A stretch of DNA of 64,000 nt, taken from positions 1 through 64,000 of the forward strand of contig WGME01000008.1 of the NCBI GenBank assembly GCA_016125225.1. Reading direction: 5' to 3'. Shown one piece after another: positions 24,612 to 33,116 of the stretch (position 1 is its first letter; the number at the start of each line of letters is the position of its first letter). The translations under genes were made by a program, and so were the position numbers. The stretch comes from a bacterium. Lineage in GTDB: Bacteria; Planctomycetota; Planctomycetia; Planctomycetales; Planctomycetaceae. The notes beneath the pieces were generated by a model. It did no database searches. It had not been told where the DNA came from and worked only from the letters and a program-made list of their open reading frames with translations.

Positions 24612-25160
24612 GTGGCCAGCAATGACGACTTACTGTCACCGGAGGAGATCGAGGCGCTGATGGCGGCCGCGCGGGGCAGCAGTCCGTCCCCTGCCCCGAG
24701 TGCACCGCCTCCGAAAGCCACCCCCAAACCTGCCGCCCCCACTCCCCCTCCGGCATCCGCTCAGGCGATCTCGCCCGATCAGTTGCTGCAGCAGGCGGAA
24801 GACAATCTTTCGGCGGCCCTGGCGAGTTCGTCCCGCTCCAGCATGCCCGATCTTTCGGCTGCAACGGCGTTTTCCTTCGAAGACTTGGGAGCCAGTCGCC
24901 AGGAACGCCCCAAGATCGAGTTTCCCATCGCAGCCCTGCAGGATGTGGAACTCGATTTGCGGATCGAATTGGGTCGTACGGAACTCCTCATCGAAGAGGT
25001 GCTGCAACTTCGGGAAGGGACCGTCGTGCCCCTGGATAAGCTGGCCGGCGATCCGGTTGATATTCTCGTGAATGGGCGGCTGATCGCCCGGGGGGAAGTG
25101 CTCGTTCTCAATGACAATTTCTGTGTGCGCGTTGCAGAAATCCTGGGAAACAACGGGTAA
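24612..25160 (+). CDS. fliN: Flagellar switch protein FliN
   Basis: 182 residues. The N-terminus [18 protein letters not shown] is the motif shared by FliM/FliN/FliY N-termini. A long Pro/Ala/Ser linker follows. The SpoA domain is at about 110-180 ([52 protein letters not shown]). It forms the C-ring with FliM and FliG. The start is GTG 24612. Length is greater than the ~130 residues of enteric FliN because of the linker. No fliM lies between fliL and fliN here. Confidence 0.9.
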   Translation: MASNDDLLSPEEIEALMAAARGSSPSPAPSAPPPKATPKPAAPTPPPASAQAISPDQLLQQAEDNLSAALASSSRSSMPDLSAATAFSFEDLGASRQERPKIEFPIAALQDVELDLRIELGRTELLIEEVLQLREGTVVPLDKLAGDPVDILVNGRLIARGEVLVLNDNFCVRVAEILGNNG

Positions 25161-25336
25161 TTCTCTCACCGACACATAATCAAGTCCTGCGAAGTGTCTT
25201 GATCCACAAAGACCCGAACGCAATTCCCCGCGGATCGATGAATTTGAGGGGGATTCCCGGACAAAAAACTTGCACCTCAGTTTTTCCAAGCTAATGTTCA
25301 GCGAATTGCCTGAACTGCCCCTTTGGAGAAACCGGC

Positions 25337-26311
25337 ATGCGATCCCCTGCTCACTGGTTCACCGCTACGAAACTCGGTCAATGTTCGATCATGTTTGCCA
25401 GCCTGGTCGCTGGAGGCCTGTGTCTCTGGGCTTCTACTGGCCCGTCAACGTGGCCCGCTCTCGCCGATGGTGATCATCTTGCGATTCCCTGCGCCCATGC
25501 GATTCAACACGAAGCGACAGAGACCGCAGCGACTGGCCATGTTGCACTCGGCTGCCAGCACGGCACCGGCGTGTGTGCCATGTATCACCCACGCTATCGT
25601 CCCAAGTTCCTGGGGCTAGATACCCCCAACACCAACACGACCGGAGAATTTTCGGTGGTTCCGGGGGCTGGATGGCCACAACCCGGCGGTCGTGGTCGTC
25701 CTGTAAATATCTCCTACAGCTACAGCAACATTCTCGACAATAGTCTCAACGGCATTACTCCAATGCAAATTCGCGATGCCGTGGAGGAAGCCCTCAGCGT
25801 CTGGGCAGAAGTTGCTCCCCTGGTCTTCACGGAAGTCTCGGATTCCGGCCCCTTGCCTGATGCGAATGAGACATCCTATCCAGCCATCAATACCCCGAAT
25901 TTGCGGTTTGGCCATCACCCGTTTGATGGGCCCGGCGGAGTGCTGGCTCATGCCTACTTCCCATTGAGCACCAGCTCAGCAGGATTGTCGGGGGACCTGC
26001 ACTTTGACGATGGTGAAAACTGGGCCATCGTACCCGGTCCGGGCAAAATTGATTTCCTCGAAGTTTGTGTCCACGAAGTGGGACACACGCTGGGGCTCAA
26101 TCATGAACAAGTCCGCGAAGCAGTGATGAACCCATTTTATGCCGAACGCTATCTCGGCCCCGGTACGGCATTTTTGTTGACCGATGATATTCGCGGAGTC
26201 CGCCGGATTTACGGCCGACCGCGTGGCGGTGCTTCGATCGCGGGCGATCTGGTTCAAGGCCAGTTCGTGGAACTGGTCCCCGCATCGCTCAAATCCCGCT
26301 TCGGTTTCTAA
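25337..26311 (+). CDS. Secreted matrixin-like zinc metalloprotease
   Basis: 324 residues. A hydrophobic leader at about 10-42 suggests export. The catalytic motif HEVGHTLGLNHE (HExxHxxGxxH) lies near residue 240, with a Met-turn candidate AVMNPFY shortly after, as in metzincins of the matrixin (M10) type. Upstream, VNISYSYSNILDNSLNGITPMQIRDAVEEALSVWAEVAPLVFTEV is the usual start of a matrixin catalytic domain. A run of Cys residues (IPCAHA, LGCQHG, VCAMYH) precedes it. A cysteine-switch or tethering role for these is speculative. Probably digests extracellular protein. Confidence 0.88.
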   Translation: MRSPAHWFTATKLGQCSIMFASLVAGGLCLWASTGPSTWPALADGDHLAIPCAHAIQHEATETAATGHVALGCQHGTGVCAMYHPRYRPKFLGLDTPNTNTTGEFSVVPGAGWPQPGGRGRPVNISYSYSNILDNSLNGITPMQIRDAVEEALSVWAEVAPLVFTEVSDSGPLPDANETSYPAINTPNLRFGHHPFDGPGGVLAHAYFPLSTSSAGLSGDLHFDDGENWAIVPGPGKIDFLEVCVHEVGHTLGLNHEQVREAVMNPFYAERYLGPGTAFLLTDDIRGVRRIYGRPRGGASIAGDLVQGQFVELVPASLKSRFGF

Positions 26312-26350
26312 ACTCGTCGCAGATCGCTCACTGCAGTCATCTATTAACGA

Positions 26351-26390
26351 AAGCACCTCGGTCGTTCATCACGACCGAGGTGCTTTTATA
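26351..26390 (+). terminator. Bidirectional Rho-independent terminator
   Basis: A perfect 15-bp stem (26351-26365 with 26371-26385) and a 5-base loop are followed by TTTT on the plus strand. It lies between the convergent metalloprotease gene and tsf, 25 bases past the tsf stop, and probably ends both. Confidence 0.9.
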
Positions 26391-26415
26391 ATTGGCAAAG
26401 TGAAGTGGATGAGCG

Positions 26416-27252
26416 TTAGTTGCCCAACACCCAGCGAACAAAGTTCTTGGCTTTCAGACCACACTCCGACAACGCCTGGCTGACCGTCTTGCTGTCATCC
26501 TTGGCGAACTGCTGATGGGTCAACACGCCCTGCTCAGCATAGAACGTTTTCATCCGGCCATCGACGATCTTTTCGACGATGTTGGCCGGTTTGCCCGAGG
26601 CACCAGCTTCCGTGGTCAGGCGATCGCGTTCGGCTGCGACGGTGGCTTTGTCGAGTTCTTCCGGATGCGTCACGCCGGGCCGCAAGGCCGCGACATGCAT
26701 CGCAACATCTTTCAGCACGGCTGCATTGAACTGATCACCTTCGGCGATCATCAGCACGCCGGTCTTGCCGTCATGATGGACATAACCACCGACGTTGCCC
26801 TCGACACGCAGCACGCGGGCCAGCACGATCTTCTCACGAATCTTGTTGAAGACGTCTTCGAGCAGTTGCTGCAAGGTCATCCCCGGCTTGTCCGGAGCAG
26901 GTTGAGCCAGCAGAGCTTCGGGCGTCTCGGCACCGGGGCCGACGAGCAATTGCTTGGCACACTGATCAGCCAGCATCACAAAGTCGTCGGCCTTGGCGAC
27001 CGGAGCTGATTCGCATTGCATTTCCACCATCGCAGCGGTCTTGCCGTCTTCCGAGATGAGCACGCGTACCAAACCTTCGCTGGTAGCGTTCTCGGCCCGC
27101 TTGATCGACAGCTTCTTGAAGCTTTCCTTGAGGATCTCGATGGCCTTGGCTTCGTCCCCGCCCGCTTCCACCAATGCTTTTTTGACTTCCATCATCGGAA
27201 GGTTGGTTTTGTCGCGGAGTTCCTTAACGGCTTGGGCCGTGATTTCTGGCAT
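26416..27252 (-). CDS. tsf: Translation elongation factor Ts
   Basis: 278 residues. The N-terminus carries the UBA-like domain ([41 protein letters not shown]), with the EF-Ts signature MMxxKKALxEAxGDxxKAxxxL. The core repeats follow ([54 protein letters not shown]). It exchanges GDP for GTP on EF-Tu. It lies downstream of rpsB on the same strand, the classical rpsB-tsf order, with a 195-base gap containing a hairpin. Confidence 0.95.
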   Translation of the reverse strand: MPEITAQAVKELRDKTNLPMMEVKKALVEAGGDEAKAIEILKESFKKLSIKRAENATSEGLVRVLISEDGKTAAMVEMQCESAPVAKADDFVMLADQCAKQLLVGPGAETPEALLAQPAPDKPGMTLQQLLEDVFNKIREKIVLARVLRVEGNVGGYVHHDGKTGVLMIAEGDQFNAAVLKDVAMHVAALRPGVTHPEELDKATVAAERDRLTTEAGASGKPANIVEKIVDGRMKTFYAEQGVLTHQQFAKDDSKTVSQALSECGLKAKNFVRWVLGN

Positions 27253-27376
27253 GGAACGAGACTCCTTACAGCACTTGCAGTGAAATTCGCGTCTCCGGCT
27301 TGCGTATTGTGCCAGAGATCGGGAAGTGACGCCACACTGCCAGATGAATGGCGTGTGAACATCGGCAATTGTTATA

Positions 27377-27401
27377 GAACCTCGCCCAGGGGGCGAGGTT
27401 C
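27377..27401 (-). promoter_or_regulatory. Hairpin between rpsB and tsf
   Basis: A 10-bp stem (27377-27386 with 27392-27401) and a 5-base loop lie in the rpsB-tsf gap. It has only a weak T-rich tail, so it may attenuate or process the bicistronic transcript rather than end it fully. Confidence 0.5.
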
Positions 27402-27447
27402 ACTCAGCGGAAAGCTCCGCACCGTATTTCGCTTCGCCGCGATGTTA

Positions 27448-28203
27448 TTAGAGCGACGGAACGGGCTTGTATTGCTCTTCGACGGCAGCAGCAGCCTGTT
27501 CAGCAGCGGGGTCCTGCGGCAAATGGCCACGACCTTCGTTGATCGCCGCGGCGAGATGTTGCAGCACCAGTTGAATCGAGCGGATGCTGTCGTCGTTCCC
27601 CGGAATCGGGAGATCGACATCATCGGGATTGCAGTCGGTATCGAGCAGGGCCACCAGCTTGATGCCCATCAGACGGGCTTCATGCACGGCATTGTGTTCC
27701 TTGCGCGGGTCGACCATGACGATCGCTTCCGGCAGACGGTTCATGTGCCGCAGACCGTTCAGGTTGCGGTGCATCTTGCGGCGTTCACGAATCAGAGCCG
27801 ATTGACGCTTCTTCGAGTAGGTGTCGATTTCGCCCGATTCGAAAATCCGATCGAGTTCTTCGAGTCGCTTCAGACGGCTGCGGATCGTCCGGAAGTTCGT
27901 GAAGAGGCCGCCCAACCAGCGGTAATCGACATAGGGCATGCCGCAGGCTGTGGCCAGTTCGCGAATGTTATCGGACGCCTGCTTCTTGGTACCGACGAAC
28001 AGCACCAGACTGCCTTGACTGGCCACCTTGGAAAGATACCGCTTGGCCCGCAACAGACCCCGGACGGTTTCCTTGATGTCAATGATATGAATCAGGTTAC
28101 GACGACCGTAAATATACGGACGCATCTTCGGATTCCACCGGCTGGTGCGGTGACCGTAATGAATACCTGCGTCCAGAAAATCCTTGATCACAACTTCCGA
28201 CAC
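27448..28203 (-). CDS. rpsB: 30S ribosomal protein S2
   Basis: 251 residues from the GTG start. [42 protein letters not shown] is the S2 signature. [29 protein letters not shown] and [37 protein letters not shown] follow. The GTG at 28203 has GGAG nine bases upstream and matches the family start; an ATG ten codons earlier (28233) would add a leader. The C-terminus extends to [10 protein letters not shown]. Leading gene of rpsB-tsf. Confidence 0.93.
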   Translation of the reverse strand: MSEVVIKDFLDAGIHYGHRTSRWNPKMRPYIYGRRNLIHIIDIKETVRGLLRAKRYLSKVASQGSLVLFVGTKKQASDNIRELATACGMPYVDYRWLGGLFTNFRTIRSRLKRLEELDRIFESGEIDTYSKKRQSALIRERRKMHRNLNGLRHMNRLPEAIVMVDPRKEHNAVHEARLMGIKLVALLDTDCNPDDVDLPIPGNDDSIRSIQLVLQHLAAAINEGRGHLPQDPAAEQAAAAVEEQYKPVPSL

Positions 28204-28374
28204 GTTCGCCGACTCCTGTCCCCGAAGATGCACTACCGTCTTCAGCTTGATGAATCTCGACTCCGCACGCTGCGCGGATTCTGTCTCTCATGAATTCCGG
28301 AACGCGAAAGCATAACGACCGGCATGGAAATCGTCAAATGTTGGGACCCTTCTCGAAAGACTCCGGCGCGACTT

Positions 28375-29748
28375 TCATCCCAACTGGTCGAAATCTGACG
28401 GGTCATTGAAGGTGGTGTAGTCCTCGAACCGCATCGATTCGCGGCGCCAGCGCAGGTTGACGATGCCCGTCGGACCGCTCCGGTGTTTCGCGACCACCAC
28501 TTCGGCCTCTCCCGGTCGATCTTCCGGGTTATAGGCGTCGGGGCGGTGCAGGAACATCACGATATCGGCATCCTGCTCGATGGCGCCACTTTCACGTAAA
28601 TCCGCTAGCCGTGGGCGTTTATCTTCACGCAGTTCGACGCCACGATTGAGCTGCGAGAGGGCAATGAGCGGCAGATCGTTTTCCTTGGCGATCCCCTTGA
28701 GACGACGCGTGGTCTGGGCGATCTGTTGCTCACGATTGGCCCGTTTGTCTTCCGGCTCAATCAACTGCAGGTAGTCGATGATGACCAGGCCAATATTATT
28801 GCGGCGTTTGAGGCGACGACAAATTGCGCTGATCTGGCCCACCGTCCGTCCCGGCGTGTCGTCGATGAACAATTGGATGGTGCTCAACTCGTGAGCGGCC
28901 TGCAGAAGCGCATCTCGTTCCGGGGCATCGAGTTGCCCCTTCCGCAAACGGTGACCATCCAGCCGGGCCCGAATGCAGAGAAAGCGTTCCGCGAGTTCCA
29001 GTTTCGACTGTTCCAGGCTGAAAATCAGCACGCCGGTTTGTCCCGGCCCGGAAACCCACTCGGCGATGTTACACACAAACGCAGTCTTTCCCATACTAGG
29101 GCGGGCTGCCAGAATCACGAGCTCCGAGGGCTGAAAGCCATTCGTCTGACGATCGAGGTCGGCAAAGCCTGTAGAGAGGCCGCTGATCGAACCCTCGCGA
29201 CCCATTCGCGTGTTGATCCGTGCTATCGTGTCGAGCAGGATTTCGTCCATGCTCAACTTGGTGCCGGTTTCTTGCTGCTCGAGAATCTGAAAGATGCCCC
29301 GTTCGGCCTGCGTTAAAACCTCGGGGGTTTCGTTGGTCCCTTCGTAACACTCCCGTAAAACATCGGTGCAGACATTCGTCAACGAACGCAAGATCCACTT
29401 GTCGCGCACAATTTCGGCATAGTACTTCACGTGAGCCGCATGCGGGACTGCTTCCAGAATCTCCAGCAGATACCGCACTCCGCCGACGGAATCGAGTTGC
29501 TGCTGGCGATCCAGTTCTTCCGCTAATGTGACGGCGTCGATCCCGCGCAGCCCGGCCTCTCGCATCTTGAGAATGGCAGCGTAGATCTGGTTGTGCGCGT
29601 CGTTATAGAAATGGGAGGGGTGCAGAAAGTCCGCAACTTCATCTATCGCATCGTTGTGCAACAGAATGCTGCCGAGGACGCTCCGTTCCGCGACCACGTT
29701 CTGCGGCGGAAGATGGCGATCAAACTCATTTTTGGGCGGCGTCGACAT
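28375..29748 (-). CDS. dnaB: Replicative DNA helicase DnaB
   Basis: 457 residues. The N-terminal domain (LPPQNVVAERSVLGSILL) is followed by the RecA-like motor: ARPSMGKTAF Walker A near residue 217, VIIDYLQLI Walker B, LSQLNRGVE and DIVMFLHRPDAY. AAAGGAG sits right before the ATG at 29748; frames open upstream to 29832 are not supported. DnaB unwinds DNA at the fork. It is last in the rpsF-ssb-rplI-dnaB order, after a terminator-like hairpin. No intein is seen. Confidence 0.95.
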   Translation of the reverse strand: MSTPPKNEFDRHLPPQNVVAERSVLGSILLHNDAIDEVADFLHPSHFYNDAHNQIYAAILKMREAGLRGIDAVTLAEELDRQQQLDSVGGVRYLLEILEAVPHAAHVKYYAEIVRDKWILRSLTNVCTDVLRECYEGTNETPEVLTQAERGIFQILEQQETGTKLSMDEILLDTIARINTRMGREGSISGLSTGFADLDRQTNGFQPSELVILAARPSMGKTAFVCNIAEWVSGPGQTGVLIFSLEQSKLELAERFLCIRARLDGHRLRKGQLDAPERDALLQAAHELSTIQLFIDDTPGRTVGQISAICRRLKRRNNIGLVIIDYLQLIEPEDKRANREQQIAQTTRRLKGIAKENDLPLIALSQLNRGVELREDKRPRLADLRESGAIEQDADIVMFLHRPDAYNPEDRPGEAEVVVAKHRSGPTGIVNLRWRRESMRFEDYTTFNDPSDFDQLG

Positions 29749-29810
29749 GCAGCGCACTCCTTTCGGCGCAAGAGCCAAGCCGACATTGTGGGGTCCACAT
29801 CGCCGACCGT

Positions 29811-29847
29811 AAAGCAAAAGGCGATACGCCATGAAAGCGTATCGCCT
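29811..29847 (-). terminator. Terminator-like hairpin between rplI and dnaB
   Basis: A perfect 11-bp stem (29819-29829 with 29837-29847) and a 7-base loop are followed on the minus strand by TTTTGCTTT. It sits 40 bases past the rplI stop and about 60 bases before dnaB, so dnaB may need its own promoter or depend on read-through. Confidence 0.75.
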
Positions 29848-29888
29848 GAATAGTCATCCGCAATGTCGACAAACCCGCAGAGGGTCTG

Positions 29889-30404
29889 CTACTTACGGGT
29901 GGCGGGGGTTGCGGTTGGCACCACCCAGACCTTCACTTCGGTCTTGATTTCCGGGTCAAACTGCAGTTTGACCGTGTACATGCCGAGTTCCTTGAGCGGG
30001 CCTTCCAGGCGAATGTGGTCGGCTTCGACGGCGTAACCGGCGGTCACCAGCGACTTGCTGATATCGGTGGCCACGATCGAGCCGTACAGATGGCCTTCTT
30101 CGTTGGCGTTGGCTTCCAGTGTCACGCTGTACTTACTGACGCGGTCGGCCAGTTGAACCAAGGATTGGCGTTGTTGCTTCTTCAGCTCTTCCAGCTTCTG
30201 CTGGTGCAAAGCGACCAAACGCTTGTTTTCGGCCGTGGCAATGGTCGCCAAGCCTTGCGGCAACAGGTAATTGCGAGCGTAGCCCGACTTGACTTTCACA
30301 AGATCGCCACGCTTCCCCAGTTGTTCCACATCTTCAGCTAGGAGCAATTCGACCTGACGATGCATACGCGGGCGACCCGAGGCTGTCAGATTCCGGCGAA
30401 CCAT
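29889..30404 (-). CDS. rplI: 50S ribosomal protein L9
   Basis: 171 residues. VELLLAEDVEQLGKRGDLVKVKSGYARNYLLPQGLA is the L9 N-terminal signature. A long helix (LHQQKLEELKKQQRQSL) and a C-terminal domain (ANEEGHLYGSIVATDISKSL) follow. The N-terminus has about 15 extra residues (MVRRNLTASGRPRMHRQ) before the usual start. MHRQ at 30365 would give a protein of normal length, so the true start is open. It lies between ssb and dnaB. Confidence 0.93.
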   Translation of the reverse strand: MVRRNLTASGRPRMHRQVELLLAEDVEQLGKRGDLVKVKSGYARNYLLPQGLATIATAENKRLVALHQQKLEELKKQQRQSLVQLADRVSKYSVTLEANANEEGHLYGSIVATDISKSLVTAGYAVEADHIRLEGPLKELGMYTVKLQFDPEIKTEVKVWVVPTATPATRK

Positions 30405-30493
30405 AATTCTATCTTTCCGCGAAACTCGCCATCTGCTTGAGACAGCGGAAAACTCACATCACTGATCTGGCTGATACCACAAAGTCGACTGGC

Positions 30494-30979
30494 TTAGAAC
30501 GGAACCTCGTCGTCAGGGGGAGCCCCGACATCGTAGTTCGACGGTTCTGAACCATACGATTCGGCATCCGAGAAGTTCCCACTGGCTGCTGCCGCGGGAC
30601 GCCCCCGATTGCCTCCTCCAGCGGGAGCGCCGCCCCCTTCATTCCGGCTGCCGAGCATGGTCATGTTTTCACAGACCACACGCAACTTGCTACGTTTCTG
30701 ACCCGATTCCTTATCGTCCCAGGTGTCTGTCTGCAACCGGCCTTCTACCAACACCTGACGACCTTTGCCGAGGTATTCGCCAGCGATCTCTGCTGTCCGA
30801 CCCCAGAGCGTCACATCAACAAAGGTCACTTCTTCACGACGACTATTGGTCTGTTTGTCAAACCACTGGCGATTGACAGCGAGACCGATTTCCGCAACTG
30901 CCGTTCCGCCGGGTGTGTATCGCACTTGTGGGTCACGAGTGAGGTTTCCCACCAGAATCACTTTATTGAAGCTGGCCAT
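30494..30979 (-). CDS. ssb: Single-stranded DNA-binding protein
   Basis: 161 residues. OB fold at the N-terminus ([36 protein letters not shown]) with [29 protein letters not shown] Gly/Asn-rich linker leads to the acidic DDEVPF tip used to bind partner proteins. Ribosome-binding site GAGAGG. It lies between rpsF and rplI, with only 89 bases separating it from rplI, too short for rpsR. Confidence 0.95.
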   Translation of the reverse strand: MASFNKVILVGNLTRDPQVRYTPGGTAVAEIGLAVNRQWFDKQTNSRREEVTFVDVTLWGRTAEIAGEYLGKGRQVLVEGRLQTDTWDDKESGQKRSKLRVVCENMTMLGSRNEGGGAPAGGGNRGRPAAAASGNFSDAESYGSEPSNYDVGAPPDDEVPF

Positions 30980-31031
30980 GGTGCCTCTCTTCGTCTCTCA
31001 CAAAGTTGCCACGCCGGAAGCCCGCGGGAAA

Positions 31032-31487
31032 CTAGCGATCGTCACCCATATCTCCGTCGTCATCACGACGGCGACCGCCGCGATCCGGGCGGTCGCCGCG
31101 ATCACCACGGTCCATACGGTCATCCATTTTCTGCTCAGGGCTGTGAATCGTACCGTCATTCGAGGTCAACGATTGCACCATGGCATCGAAAATGACCGGC
31201 TCGTGACGGATCACCAACTGACGCAGCACCGTTTCGTTGAGCTTGCCGAGACGGTTCAGTTCGTCCATCTGGCCGCCATCCATCTTGAAACAGGCAAGGT
31301 AGTACAAGCCCTTGCGATGGTTCTCAATGGGGTAAGCCAGCTTGCCTTCCTGCCACGGGCGGGATGCCACAACGCTGGCGCCCACGCGTTCCAGCATACC
31401 TAAGACCGCCTGTTGAGCGGCGGCGGGATCTGCTGAGAAGCGATTGCTGTCCAGCAGAAACATCCCTTCGTACATGTATTCGGACAC
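31032..31487 (-). CDS. rpsF: 30S ribosomal protein S6
   Basis: 151 residues from a GTG. EYMYEGMFLLDSNRFSADPAAAQQAVLGMLERVGASVVASRPWQEGKLAYPIENHRKGLYYLACFKM is the S6 fold. The C-terminus carries an unusual Arg/Asp-rich tail of about 40 residues with RGDRGDRPDRGG repeats. GGAG lies nine bases before the GTG, and the family starts there; the frame extends to 31541. S6 normally pairs with S18 (rpsR), which is not in the cluster. Confidence 0.92.
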   Translation of the reverse strand: MSEYMYEGMFLLDSNRFSADPAAAQQAVLGMLERVGASVVASRPWQEGKLAYPIENHRKGLYYLACFKMDGGQMDELNRLGKLNETVLRQLVIRHEPVIFDAMVQSLTSNDGTIHSPEQKMDDRMDRGDRGDRPDRGGRRRDDDGDMGDDR

Positions 31488-31597
31488 GTTCCACACTCCC
31501 CAAGTCCTGCAGCCCGCTACCGGCGAAGCCGCAGAAGTCACCGACTGTTGTACCCAATTTCGAGCACATTGCCAACGCGACCGACCGCACCTTCTGG

Positions 31598-32185
31598 TCA
31601 GTCCGAGGCAACATCACCCGCTTTGACCGAATTGACGACGTTCATGGCTGCTTCCAGCCCCGACCACAACCACAACTCGACGCCATCCGCCGCCGACCGC
31701 ACCGCCCGGTCCATGACTTCGCGTTCAGCCGACCGAAATTTCGCCAGTACGAAACTGGCGGCATCCACACCTGCTGGCGGTCGATCGACTCCGATCCGCA
31801 AACGCGGTACGTCGTTCGTTCCCACCGCCTGCAAAATACTTTGCAGACCCTTTTGCCCTCCGGATGACCCACCGCCCCGCAGTCGTAACTGTCCGAGGGG
31901 CAAGTTCAAATCATCGCAAAGAACGACCAGATCCTGACTACTAACCTGATAAAACTTCTGCAGTGGTGCCACACAGGCTCCACTTAAATTCATATAGGTC
32001 TGCGGCCAGACCAACAGGACATTTTCGGCCGCAATATTGATTTCTGTGATTTCGCCCTGAAACTTTCCTTTGGGTTTGGGAGCCTGCCACCGGTGTGACA
32101 GTTCCCACAGGGCTTCAAATCCGACGTTGTGCCTCGTGCCGTCGTATTTGGAACCGGGATTTCCCAAACCCACCACAATTTTCAT
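31598..32185 (-). CDS. pth: Peptidyl-tRNA hydrolase
   Basis: 195 residues. MKIVVGLGNPGSKYDGTRHNVGFEAL carries the family start and the catalytic His in RHNVG. QTYMNLSG, VLCDDLNLPLGQLRLRGGGSSGGQKGL and PRLRIGVDRP follow. It releases tRNA from peptidyl-tRNA that drops off the ribosome. It lies between rplY and rpsF on the same strand, the common arrangement. Confidence 0.95.
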   Translation of the reverse strand: MKIVVGLGNPGSKYDGTRHNVGFEALWELSHRWQAPKPKGKFQGEITEINIAAENVLLVWPQTYMNLSGACVAPLQKFYQVSSQDLVVLCDDLNLPLGQLRLRGGGSSGGQKGLQSILQAVGTNDVPRLRIGVDRPPAGVDAASFVLAKFRSAEREVMDRAVRSAADGVELWLWSGLEAAMNVVNSVKAGDVASD

Positions 32186-32202
32186 CGCAGCCTGCCTTCA
32201 TA

Positions 32203-32230
32203 GTGTCCTGCAATGACATGCACAGGACAC
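32203..32230 (-). promoter_or_regulatory. Hairpin in the rplY-pth gap
   Basis: A perfect 8-bp stem (32203-32210 with 32223-32230), 12-base loop, lies directly after the rplY stop. It lacks a T run. It may modulate or process the rplY-pth transcript. Confidence 0.35.
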
Positions 32231-32241
32231 CCCGACAGGGA

Positions 32242-32871
32242 TTATTTGTCTTTGGAGGCATCCTCGGTCTTCTTGCCCACAACTTCGGGTTGAGCACCCG
32301 CAGCCACATCCGCTGGAGCAGAGTCACCCGATCGCACGGGCACCACATGCACCACAATGGCTTCTGGGGGATGATGGGCATGCATGCCTTCGGGCAATTC
32401 CAGATCACGCACATGAATGGCCTGACCGATTTCCAGCATATTGATTCGCACGGGAATCGAATCCGGAATCTGGTAGGCCAGGCAGTCGATGTGCAAGGAG
32501 TGCAGCGGTTGTTCCAGCACACCGGCCGAGCCAGGAGCAATCCCCTTGAGAATGACGGGGACATGCAGTGTCACGCGTTCGGTCGGATCGACACGCAGCA
32601 GATCGAAATGGGTCAGCTCAATCCCCAAGGCATCGAATTGCAGTTCTCGCAGCAACGTCTTGCTGGTCTTGCCATCAAGGGTGACGTCGTAAACCTTCAC
32701 GCCAGCCTTCACATGCGGGGCAATCGCCTCAGCCTTGACCATGATGGCCTGCGGCTCGTCCATGTGGCCGTAAATGTTCCCCGGCACAAAGCCCTGATCA
32801 CGCAGCCGGCGATTCTGCTTGGAACCGCGAGCCGAGCGGAGATCGACCGACAACTGAACTTCTGTCGACAT
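32242..32871 (-). CDS. rplY: 50S ribosomal protein L25 (Ctc form)
   Basis: 209 residues, the long Ctc/TL5 form. The start STEVQLSVDLRSARGSKQNRRLRDQGFVPGNIYG holds the 5S rRNA-binding domain. A second domain follows (LHVPVILKGIAPGSAGVLEQPLHSLHIDCLAYQIPDSIPVRINMLEIGQAIHVRDLELPEG), with a charged tail. The ATG at 32871 was chosen because it starts the L25 domain; open sequence upstream is not family-like. First gene of the ribosomal/replication cluster and divergent from pgi. Confidence 0.93.
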   Translation of the reverse strand: MSTEVQLSVDLRSARGSKQNRRLRDQGFVPGNIYGHMDEPQAIMVKAEAIAPHVKAGVKVYDVTLDGKTSKTLLRELQFDALGIELTHFDLLRVDPTERVTLHVPVILKGIAPGSAGVLEQPLHSLHIDCLAYQIPDSIPVRINMLEIGQAIHVRDLELPEGMHAHHPPEAIVVHVVPVRSGDSAPADVAAGAQPEVVGKKTEDASKDK

Positions 32872-33061
32872 TTTCTTATCCGGTAATTCAACGAGCGATC
32901 GGCAGAGGATCGGCTCAAAGAGACCTAATCCGCCGGGAATCGGCCCTTTGGCCTGCCTGGCGGGAATCGCGAAGTGTATCTGGAGGGCGCGCCAGATGCA
33001 ACGGTATGCGAACAAGAGACACGGCGCGATCCCATCCCGCCAGCAGAATTGAAGTTACCGT

Positions 33062-33067
33062 TATAAT
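33062..33067 (+). promoter_or_regulatory. Possible -10 element for pgi
   Basis: TATAAT 50 bases before the pgi ATG. The matching -35 at the usual spacing is weak, so this is tentative. Confidence 0.35.
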
Positions 33068-33116
33068 GCGTTATGACGCAACGTAGGCCCGCGTTCACTT
33101 CTTTCAGGATTTTTCC

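Noticed and set aside
27016-28293. Long plus-strand frame (425 codons) opposite rpsB and tsf
   Set aside because: It lies antisense to two clear translation genes, lacks any domain, and is explained by GC-rich codon bias on the coding strand.
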